A DNA stretch of 64,000 bases, taken from an uncultured Erysipelotrichaceae bacterium (GTDB lineage: Bacteria; Bacillota_I; Bacilli_A; Erysipelotrichales; Erysipelotrichaceae). The translations under genes were made by a program, and so were the position numbers. The stretch's first letter is position 1; each line of letters starts with the position of its first letter. Location of the stretch: positions 34,329-98,328 of the forward strand of contig CAIFEQ010000005.1 in the NCBI GenBank assembly GCA_903789495.1, written 5' to 3'. Positions 8,815 to 15,087 of the stretch are shown piece after piece. The notes under the pieces are model-generated. The model was not told where the DNA came from and made no database searches. It saw only the letters and a program-made list of their open reading frames with translations.

Positions 8815-9078
8815 ATGGCTGACAATTCTTTGGAGAAACAGTTTCTGACCCAGGCTTCGAAGCTCCTCCGCGTACCGGAGAACAAGCTTTCTGCGTCGAC
8901 CAGCTTCGATACGGATCTGTATACGACTTCCCTGCACTTCTACGGCATGATGTCGATCGTCAGCAAGCTGACAGGGAAGAAGGTTACCTATCCCCAGATC
9001 AAAGCCTGCCATACAATCGGCGACGTTCTGAACCTGATGGGCAGCCTGGAAAGCCCGCAGGACAGCAGTAAGCAGTAA
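8815..9078 (+). CDS. Acyl carrier protein-like protein
   Basis: The 87-residue protein matches the ACP four-helix layout: an N-terminal helix, a loop with SASTSFDTDLYTTSL, and a C-terminal ACHTIGDVLNLM that resembles the KTVGDV end of ACP. The phosphopantetheine serine would be Ser39, but the usual DSL motif reads TSL. The start is set by GAAAGGAG about 10 nt upstream; the longer frame has no site. It leads an operon with a thiolase-like enzyme and an OB-fold protein, and acpS is in the divergent arm. It may carry a specialised acyl chain. The alternative is an inactive carrier-like fold. Confidence 0.75.
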   Translation: MADNSLEKQFLTQASKLLRVPENKLSASTSFDTDLYTTSLHFYGMMSIVSKLTGKKVTYPQIKACHTIGDVLNLMGSLESPQDSSKQ

Positions 9079-9098
9079 AGGAGGAAAACTAGGAAACT

Positions 9099-10385
9099 AT
9101 GGGTAAAGCAGCACGCAGCGTTTCCATCATCGGTGTCGGCTGCACCGTCATCGGCGACGTCCGCAAGAGCAAGGAAATCAAGGATTATACGGAACGTGAG
9201 CTGTTTGCGGAAGCCTGCATGAATGCCATGGAAGACGCGGGCATCAGCCCCAAGGAAATCGACGCCTTCTATGTGGGCATCAGCGGTCCGAACTATGATG
9301 CCAAGATCAAGAGCGCCTCGCCTCAGTTCGGGCAGTGGATCGGCATGAAGGGAAAGCCTTCTCTGTTCCATGACGAAGGATGCGGAACCGCCTGCTTCGG
9401 TCTGGAAGCTGCCGTCAACGCCATTGCCTCAGGCCGCTATGACTGCATCATCAGCGGCTCCGTCAATGTCAACACCTGTGTCCCGGTCAAGGGCTGCTAT
9501 CCGCCGTTTGTCCGCGGTCCGCAGTCCAATGACGCCCTCTGGGACAGCGTCTGGTCGGCAGCCGATCCGGCTTATGACAAGCCGGGCTATGGCGGCGGCG
9601 GGGCACTGGATGCCGATGTCGTCGACTACTGTGTCAAGAATCATGTCACGCTGCAGCAGATGGATGATGCCTATGTGAACTTCCTGCTGGGCAAGCGGAA
9701 GGAAGCGGTCATGAACCCGATTGCCGTCACCTGCAACATTTCCTTTGAAGAGGAAGCGAAGATGATGGGCTTCTCGGATCCGCACGATTACCTCAAGAGC
9801 GAAACCTTCAACCCCCGCATGGGAACCACCCTGCGGGCCAGATACATCGGTCAGACCAACGTCGATGCCGGAGCAGCCGTCATCGTCTGTGCAACCGAGC
9901 TGGCCGGGAAGTACCGCAAGGAACCGATTGAGGTGGCCGGCATCACGACCTCTACCTGCCTGGCGACCGGCCTGGCTGAATCGCCGGTGCCTTACAACGT
10001 CCAGATGTTCCAGGAGTGCTACCGGCAGGCCGGGATCACCGATCCCTACCATGAGATTCAGCTGATGAGCATTCATGACTGCCCGATCAATGTCATCGTT
10101 CCGGTTGCCGAGGCAGCCGGCTATCTGAAGACCGGTGAAGGCTGGAAGGACATGCTCAACGGCGAACTCAACTACAACGGCTCCAGGCCGATCAACACCA
10201 GCGGCAGCCGTACGCAGACCGGACATCCTCGTTCCGCCGCCTTCAACATCGAGCTGCGGGAATGCGTCCAGCAGATGCGCGGCGAATCCGGCGACCGGCA
10301 GGTCCGGGAGATTCCGAAGGCTGCAGCGCTGTGGGCCGGCGGCGCCGCCTATAATCTGGGCGCCTGCGTCCTGAAGAAACTTTAA
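9099..10385 (+). CDS. Thiolase-like acyltransferase (SCP2-thiolase family)
   Basis: Thiolase-fold enzymes form or break C-C bonds between acyl thioesters by a Claisen reaction. The 428-residue protein has the nucleophile region HDEGCGTACFG near residues 91-101, where Cys95 aligns with the thiolase cysteine although CASG is replaced by CGTA. It also has SIHDCPIN near 325-332 with the conserved histidine, and NTSGSRTQTGHPRSA near 364-378 in place of the usual GG-GHP-GA motif. A Zn-ribbon/OB-fold gene follows 11 nt later, a pairing known for archaeal thiolase/HMG-CoA synthase and for BbsAB of toluene breakdown and PhlCB of acetylphloroglucinol synthesis. Substrate unknown. Ribosome-binding site GGAGG is present. 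Confidence 0.85.
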   Translation: MGKAARSVSIIGVGCTVIGDVRKSKEIKDYTERELFAEACMNAMEDAGISPKEIDAFYVGISGPNYDAKIKSASPQFGQWIGMKGKPSLFHDEGCGTACFGLEAAVNAIASGRYDCIISGSVNVNTCVPVKGCYPPFVRGPQSNDALWDSVWSAADPAYDKPGYGGGGALDADVVDYCVKNHVTLQQMDDAYVNFLLGKRKEAVMNPIAVTCNISFEEEAKMMGFSDPHDYLKSETFNPRMGTTLRARYIGQTNVDAGAAVIVCATELAGKYRKEPIEVAGITTSTCLATGLAESPVPYNVQMFQECYRQAGITDPYHEIQLMSIHDCPINVIVPVAEAAGYLKTGEGWKDMLNGELNYNGSRPINTSGSRTQTGHPRSAAFNIELRECVQQMRGESGDRQVREIPKAAALWAGGAAYNLGACVLKKL

Positions 10386-10396
10386 GGAGGAAGAAC

Positions 10397-10804
10397 ATGG
10401 CAAGCATCGGACCTGTAATCAAGGAATGGTATGACTATCTGAATCAGGGAAAAATGATGGGCATGAAATGCCAGGACTGCGGCAGCATGGAATTCCCGCC
10501 TGTCCCGGTATGCGACCACTGCGGCAGCATGCACATGGAATGGGCAGAGATTGATCCGCATGGGGAAGTCTTCGCCATCAACGCCAATTCCACAGGCATT
10601 CATCCTTACACCAACGAAGTGTCCCTGTCCGGCTACCTCCGTTTCAAGGACGGAAACATCTTCATCGGCCGGATCGATAACTACGGCGTCGAACAGCAGG
10701 ATGAACTGATCGAACGGATTGCCAAGGAAGGCCCGCTGAAGGCGGAACTGGTTGTCGGACCGCTTGACGAGCACTTCAAGTATCCGTGGATTCACATCCT
10801 GTGA
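10397..10804 (+). CDS. Zn-ribbon/OB-fold partner of thiolase (DUF35 family)
   Basis: The 135-residue protein has a rubredoxin-like Zn ribbon with four cysteines (Cys25, Cys28, Cys39, Cys42 in KCQDCG and VCDHCG), followed by an OB-fold-like beta region with GEVFAINANST and IGRIDNYG. In this family the protein binds a thiolase or HMG-CoA synthase and helps channel CoA thioesters. It lies directly between the thiolase-like gene and a small beta-rich protein, with a GGAGG site 8 nt before the ATG. Confidence 0.88.
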   Translation: MASIGPVIKEWYDYLNQGKMMGMKCQDCGSMEFPPVPVCDHCGSMHMEWAEIDPHGEVFAINANSTGIHPYTNEVSLSGYLRFKDGNIFIGRIDNYGVEQQDELIERIAKEGPLKAELVVGPLDEHFKYPWIHIL

Positions 10805-10824
10805 TAAAGGAGATTGAACGACAT

Positions 10825-11118
10825 ATGAAAATGGATGGCAGTTACCAGATCCATCTTCTGGTGATGGGGCAGTTTCAGGACGGTACCATGACGATCCATA
10901 CGGAACCGGATGGTTCGCTGTCGGGAACCCTGGCTGCGACGGATCAGACCTCTGCCTTCACTAACGGGGTACAGGATGGTGAGCATTTTGAGATAAACGT
11001 CAGAATCCGCGGAGCGGATATGGATCTGAAAGGCACGATCGACGAGAAAGGCATCCTGAATGCCGAAGCGCGCAAGGAATATCTGACCGTCATCGTGCGC
11101 GGAACCAGGGAAGGATAA
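10825..11118 (+). CDS. Small beta-rich protein of unknown function in thiolase operon
   Basis: This 97-residue protein is not recognised. It has alternating beta-strand-like segments with glycines at turns (YQIHLLVMGQFQDG, GSLSGTLAAT, EHFEINVRI, MDLKGTI), no cysteines, no signal peptide and no membrane segment. It could be a small beta-barrel or sandwich that binds a ligand or assists the neighbouring enzymes. I set the start at 10825 because AAAGGAG lies about 12 nt upstream. It sits 4 nt before the crotonase gene, so they are surely co-expressed. Confidence 0.7.
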   Translation: MKMDGSYQIHLLVMGQFQDGTMTIHTEPDGSLSGTLAATDQTSAFTNGVQDGEHFEINVRIRGADMDLKGTIDEKGILNAEARKEYLTVIVRGTREG

Positions 11119-11122
11119 AAAC

Positions 11123-11983
11123 ATGCAGAAAGCCAAACAGTGTCAGAGCCCGCGGATGATTCCCTTCCGGTCCTTTGACGAATACAAAAACAAATACAAG
11201 GACGTCATCAGTCTGGAGCGTTCCGAGAGCGGCGTTGTCACTGCGAAGTTCGTTCCCGATCCGGAACTGGGTGTCGCCCTCTGGGATTACCCGCTGCACC
11301 GGGGCATCGGCCAGCTGTGTGCCGATATCGGCCAGGATGCCGATACCTCCGTGCTGATCATCGGCGGCACCGGCAACAAGTTCATGGGCGTCGGCAAGAC
11401 CAGTCTGCCGGATGATGAGGAAACGCTGCGCTGGTCCACCTACGAGCATAGCTACTACGATGGCTGCAACATGGTGGAAGGCCTGGTCAATGATGTGGAG
11501 CAGCCGACCATCGGCGTCATCAACGGCTGGGCGGTGCATTCCGAGATTGCCCTGCTGTGCGACATCACCCTCATGGCCGATACGGCGACCATCATGGATC
11601 CGCACTTCTGCATCGGCGGCGGTCCGCCCGGCGACGGCATTCAGATTGCCTTCCAGGCCTGCATGGGCTACAAGCGTGCCAATTACGCGCTGCTGACCGG
11701 CAATCCGATCACGGCCAAGGAAGCCCTGGACATGGGCATGGTCAATGAAATCATGCCGGCCGACAAGCTGTATGCCCGGGCACAGGAGATTGCCGAACAG
11801 ATTGCGGCCAAGCCGAGAACCGGCGTCAGGCTCATGCAGCAGGTACTCCGCCAGCCGGTCCGTGAACTGATTGCCAAGGAACTGCGTGCAAACTTCGGCA
11901 GTGAGATGTGGTATCAGGTCATTCAGAATGTCCAGCATGACACCGCCTTCGCGGAGATGAACAAGAAGATCAAGCAGGAGTAA
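11123..11983 (+). CDS. Crotonase-family protein resembling 6-oxocamphor hydrolase
   Basis: The 286-residue protein belongs to the enoyl-CoA hydratase/isomerase superfamily. From memory it matches 6-oxocamphor hydrolase better than true hydratases: the N-terminal FDEYKNKYKDVISLER, AVHSEIALLCDI, DPHFCIGGGPPGDG and the LLTGNPITAKEALDMGMVNEI stretch all have counterparts there. Three residues align with that enzyme's active-site residues: His139 (its His122), His161 (its His145) and Asp171 (its Asp154), with one inserted residue between the last two. That enzyme cleaves a cyclic beta-diketone by a retro-Claisen reaction without CoA. Here it ends an operon with an ACP-like and a thiolase-like protein, so a beta-diketone or beta-ketoacyl substrate is plausible. 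Ordinary enoyl-CoA hydratase activity is the alternative. Confidence 0.75.
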   Translation: MQKAKQCQSPRMIPFRSFDEYKNKYKDVISLERSESGVVTAKFVPDPELGVALWDYPLHRGIGQLCADIGQDADTSVLIIGGTGNKFMGVGKTSLPDDEETLRWSTYEHSYYDGCNMVEGLVNDVEQPTIGVINGWAVHSEIALLCDITLMADTATIMDPHFCIGGGPPGDGIQIAFQACMGYKRANYALLTGNPITAKEALDMGMVNEIMPADKLYARAQEIAEQIAAKPRTGVRLMQQVLRQPVRELIAKELRANFGSEMWYQVIQNVQHDTAFAEMNKKIKQE

Positions 11984-12082
11984 TCCGGCTGACTGATCCC
12001 TTCATGCCAAGACTGCTTTCGGAGGACAGCACCTGAAAACCGTGCTGTCCTTCCGGACAGCAGCGCTTCCAGAATCTTCCCC

Positions 12083-12117
12083 AGCCATCCGCTGTCTGTC
12101 AGCGGATGGCTTTGTTT
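12083..12117 (+). terminator. Intrinsic terminator of the ACP-thiolase operon
   Basis: A perfect 12-bp stem (AGCCATCCGCTG at 12083-12094 with 12100-12111) closes a 5-nt loop and is followed by TTGTTT. Confidence 0.8.
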
Positions 12118-12231
12118 CCGAAGCACCTCCTGCTTTTCCGGCAGAGATGGGACAGCCTGCACGCATGTCTGATCTGCCGGACAGCATCTTCTCCGGTCTC
12201 AATCATAATATCCTTACAGATTTTCTCCTGG

Positions 12232-12259
12232 CGGCGGTCTTGATCGGACCGCCGTTTTT
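12232..12259 (+). terminator. Second intrinsic terminator, plus strand
   Basis: An 8-bp GC-rich stem (CGGCGGTC at 12232-12239 with GACCGCCG at 12247-12254) is followed by TTTTT. It may end a short transcript starting inside the intergenic stretch, or act as back-up. Confidence 0.7.
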
Positions 12260-12275
12260 CTGATCCGCAGAACAG

Positions 12276-12297
12276 AAAAGAGCGGCGCACCGCTCTT
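12276..12297 (-). terminator. Intrinsic terminator of the P-type ATPase operon
   Basis: An 8-bp stem (AAGAGCGG at 12278-12285 with CCGCTCTT at 12290-12297) around a 4-nt loop continues on the minus strand into a T-rich run. It lies 46 nt after the ATPase stop codon. Confidence 0.75.
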
Positions 12298-12342
12298 CCG
12301 ATTGACCTGTTACACTGCAGATGCAGTTGTGCAGAAATTTGT

Positions 12343-14217
12343 TCAGTTATGCAGCATGCGGGTGGAATTGATCACGCAGATCACCATGACCCCGACATCG
12401 GCGAACACGGCCCACCACATCGTGGCAATCCCGATGGCCGCCATGACCAGGCAGGCAATCTTGACGACGATCGCAAAGATCACGTTCTCCCAGACAATCC
12501 GCAGGCACTTGCGGGCAATGCGGATGGCTGTCGGGATCTTGGCAATGTCATCATCCATCAGGACGATGTCGGCGGCCTCAATTGCCGCATCCGATCCCAT
12601 GGCGCCCATGGCAATCCCCACATCGCTGCGGGAGAGGACCGGGGCATCGTTGATGCCATCGCCCGCAAACGCCAGGGTTTCCTTGGGATTCTTGGCAGCC
12701 AGCAGCTTTTCGATCTCCGTCACCTTGTCCTGCGGCAGCAGCTGGGCATGATATTCATCCACGCCCGCTTCCGCCGCGATGGCGGCGGCCGACTTCTCGG
12801 CATCGCCCGTTAACATGACGGTCTTATGGACCCCGGCTGCCTTCATGGCCGCGACTGCTTCTCTGGCATTGTCCTTGATGCGGTCGGAGATGAGGATCGA
12901 GCCAAGATACCTGCCATCCCGGGCCACATAGAGAATGGTGCCCGGCTCCTGGCATGCTTCATAGGCCACGCCCGCTTCCTGCATCCAGCGGCCGTTGCCG
13001 ACATAGACGGTTCTGCCGTCCACGGAGGCTCTGACGCCATGGCCGGCCTTTTCTTCGACCTGGCTCACCCGGGTCTCATCCACATCCCGGCCATAGGCCG
13101 TACGCAGACTGCGGGCGGCCGGATGGGTGCTGTAGCTTTCCGCCAGCGCCGCGTTTTCCAGCAGTTCCGCTTCCGTGATGCCGGCAGCCGGATGAATGGC
13201 GGTGACTTCGAAGACCCCGCGGGTCAGGGTGCCGGTCTTGTCCATGACCACCGTGCCGGTCTTGGCCAGAGCTTCCAGATAGTTGGACCCCTTGACCAGG
13301 ATGCCCTTGCGGGAAGCGCCGCCGATGGCGCCGAAGAAGGTCAGCGGCACGCTGACGACCAGGGCGCACGGGCAGCTGATGACCAGGAAGGTCAGGGCCC
13401 GCTGCACCCAGGTGCCGAAATCCCAGCCCTGTCCGCTCAGGCCCAGGATCAGCGGCGGAATCACCGCCACGGCCAGAGCACTGTAGCAGACCACCGGGGT
13501 ATAGACCCGGGCAAACCGGGCTGTGAAGTTCTCCGCCTTGGCCTTCTTCATGCTGGAGTTCTCCACCAGATCGAGGATCTGGGAAGCGGTAGACTCCCCG
13601 AATTCCTTCGTCGTACGGATCTTCAGCAGACCGTTGTTGTTCACGCAGCCCGAATAGATGCTGTCGCCGGGCCGGACATCCTGGGGCAGACTCTCGCCGG
13701 TCAGGGCGGCGGTATTCAGGGTTGAGACCCCTTCGGTCACGACCCCGTCAATCGGCACCTTCTCGCCCGGCTGGACGACAATGACCGTCCCGATTTCCAC
13801 CGTATCGGGATCGACCTGTTCCAGACTGCCGTCCTCCTTCTCGATGTTGGCGTAGTCGGGACGGATATCCATCAGATCGCTGATGGACTTCCGCGAACGG
13901 CCGACCGCGATGGACTGGAACAGCTCGCCGATCTGGTAGAAGACCATGACCGCGACGCCTTCCGTGCTCTCGCCCAGGATCATGGCCCCGATGGTGGCAA
14001 CCGACATCAGAAAGTTCTCATCAAAGACCTGATGGTTGCGGATGCCTTTCCAGGCCCTGATCAGCACATCCCCGCCGGCGATCCAGTACGGGACCAGCAT
14101 CAGCAGGCGGAAAATCCACTCCGGCCAGTCTGTGAAGTGCTGCAGCGTCAGCAGGACGCCCAGCAGCACCACGGCCAGAATGATTTTCTTCAGCATTTTC
14201 TTCTGACGATCCGTCAT
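12343..14217 (-). CDS. Zn/Cd/Pb-type heavy-metal exporting P-type ATPase
   Basis: This P1B-type ATPase pumps soft divalent metals out of the cell. The 624-residue protein has the metal-site motif SCPCAL in a membrane helix, the actuator motif TGES, the phosphorylation motif DKTGTLT, the HP-locus STHPAARS, and the hinge TGDAEKS/GDGINDAP. The C-terminal helix DVGVMVICVINSTRML has the aspartate-containing pattern of the ZntA/CadA group, not the CopA group. It lacks an N-terminal metal-binding domain; a free-standing 72-residue HMA protein encoded 31 nt upstream seems to take that place. The start has GGGAGG 8 nt upstream. Confidence 0.9.
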   Translation of the reverse strand: MTDRQKKMLKKIILAVVLLGVLLTLQHFTDWPEWIFRLLMLVPYWIAGGDVLIRAWKGIRNHQVFDENFLMSVATIGAMILGESTEGVAVMVFYQIGELFQSIAVGRSRKSISDLMDIRPDYANIEKEDGSLEQVDPDTVEIGTVIVVQPGEKVPIDGVVTEGVSTLNTAALTGESLPQDVRPGDSIYSGCVNNNGLLKIRTTKEFGESTASQILDLVENSSMKKAKAENFTARFARVYTPVVCYSALAVAVIPPLILGLSGQGWDFGTWVQRALTFLVISCPCALVVSVPLTFFGAIGGASRKGILVKGSNYLEALAKTGTVVMDKTGTLTRGVFEVTAIHPAAGITEAELLENAALAESYSTHPAARSLRTAYGRDVDETRVSQVEEKAGHGVRASVDGRTVYVGNGRWMQEAGVAYEACQEPGTILYVARDGRYLGSILISDRIKDNAREAVAAMKAAGVHKTVMLTGDAEKSAAAIAAEAGVDEYHAQLLPQDKVTEIEKLLAAKNPKETLAFAGDGINDAPVLSRSDVGIAMGAMGSDAAIEAADIVLMDDDIAKIPTAIRIARKCLRIVWENVIFAIVVKIACLVMAAIGIATMWWAVFADVGVMVICVINSTRMLHN

Positions 14218-14248
14218 CGCGGTACCTCCCTGCCGGTGAATATGATGT

Positions 14249-14467
14249 TCAGTGTCTGACTTCGCAGTCCGGTTCGACCCTCTTGCAGGCCTCTTCGACG
14301 TTCTTCATGACCTGCTCGCAGTCCGCGCCATCCTTGAACTCGATTTTCATCTTCTGGGTCATGAAGCTGACCGTCGCCTTGTCGACGCCTTCCACCTTGT
14401 TGGCAGCGTCCTCCATTTTCTGAGCACAGCTGGCACAGTCGACATAGATTTCATAGTTCTTTTTCAT
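14249..14467 (-). CDS. Heavy-metal-associated (HMA) domain metallochaperone
   Basis: The 72-residue protein is one HMA ferredoxin-like domain with the CASC metal-binding motif (CxxC) in DCASCAQKMEDAA near residues 9-21 and a second beta-alpha-beta half after it. It ends VEPDCEVRH, so an additional Cys and His lie at the C terminus. It probably delivers metal to the ATPase encoded just downstream or acts as its detached N-terminal domain. The start is set by AAGGAAG about 9 nt upstream; a longer frame would read through the operator. Confidence 0.85.
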   Translation of the reverse strand: MKKNYEIYVDCASCAQKMEDAANKVEGVDKATVSFMTQKMKIEFKDGADCEQVMKNVEEACKRVEPDCEVRH

Positions 14468-14493
14468 GCTGCAGTCTTCCTTTCTGATTTGAA

Positions 14494-14557
14494 TGAACAT
14501 ATTCACATTTGTTCATATGTTTGATTCTATGATAGGACCCTATATGGTCCCTGTCAA
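14494..14557 (-). promoter_or_regulatory. Metal-operon promoter with two inverted-repeat operators
   Basis: On the minus strand TTGACA (complement of 14552-14557) and TATCAT (complement of 14529-14534) are separated by exactly 17 bp. The spacer carries the inverted repeat GGACC-N6-GGTCC (14535-14550). Downstream, close to the transcript start, is TGAACA-N10-TGTTCA (14494-14515), which resembles ArsR/SmtB-type metal-sensor operators. The downstream site would let a repressor block the start region. No regulator gene is adjacent. Confidence 0.65.
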
Positions 14558-14591
14558 CAGGCTTGCTGTAAAAGTCCGGAAAAGGCAGAAA

Positions 14592-14612
14592 AAAACCGGA
14601 TGATCACTCCGG
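14592..14612 (-). terminator. Terminator overlapping the stop codon of the DUF2185 gene
   Basis: CCGGA (14596-14600) pairs with TCCGG (14608-14612) around a 7-nt loop that holds the TGA stop; on the minus strand it runs into seven T residues. Confidence 0.65.
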
Positions 14613-14966
14613 CTTTTCCAGCTTCGGCTCTTCCTTCTGCGAGAGTCTGAGATGGCGGCCCAGTTCGTCCTCCACCATTTCATATTCCGTACCCTCGGGC
14701 TGATTGAGCACCGCGCCCAGCAGCGGTTCGATCGAACAGGCGGTATGCAGATCCACCACCAGATCGTTGTCGATATGGTTGAGATAGCCCTGTGTATCCC
14801 CGTCCCCGACGGCCCGCCAGCCGCTGTCATTTCTGCCATAGGGTTTTTCCCGCCAGAAATACTTCAGCCTGCGCTGGCCGCTGAAGACCGAACGGGTCAT
14901 GATCATGGTATCCGTCAGGGAATCCGGATCGAGAAGCTTTTCCTGTTTCTGCTTTTTCTTTGCCAT
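14604..14966 (-). CDS. DUF2185-like protein
   Basis: The 120-residue protein carries a DUF2185-type core: WREKPYGRNDSGWRAVGDGDTQGYLNHIDN near residues 38-67 in outline. The family often occurs as small cytosolic or immunity-like proteins of unknown role. The N terminus is lysine-rich (MAKKKQKQEK) and the C terminus is charged. No signal peptide is present. It stands alone between the metal operon and an amidohydrolase gene, with its own terminator. Confidence 0.65.
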   Translation of the reverse strand: MAKKKQKQEKLLDPDSLTDTMIMTRSVFSGQRRLKYFWREKPYGRNDSGWRAVGDGDTQGYLNHIDNDLVVDLHTACSIEPLLGAVLNQPEGTEYEMVEDELGRHLRLSQKEEPKLEKPE

Positions 14967-15087
14967 TTTCTGTTCCTTCCCGGCCCTGATGCAGTCCCTG
15001 CCGTCAGGCCGCTGTCTTTTCTATCATCTCCGATCTGTCCGTTTCCGGCAATGCCTGCCAGACAGATCGCTCGTTCTGTCTTCTGTG

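Larger units (their letters stand above)
11984..12342. other. Non-coding stretch with several hairpins between convergent operons
   Basis: No convincing gene is seen in this 359-bp stretch. It contains a 9-bp GGACAGCAC hairpin at 12024-12050 without a T-run, plus three terminator-like hairpins described separately. The number of structures is more than two convergent operons need. Confidence 0.6.

Noticed and set aside
12343-14467. Copper ATPase and chaperone (CopA/CopZ)
   Set aside because: The ATPase has the CPC and C-terminal Asp pattern of Zn/Cd exporters and lacks the CopA signature residues in the last helices. The free HMA protein alone does not decide the metal.
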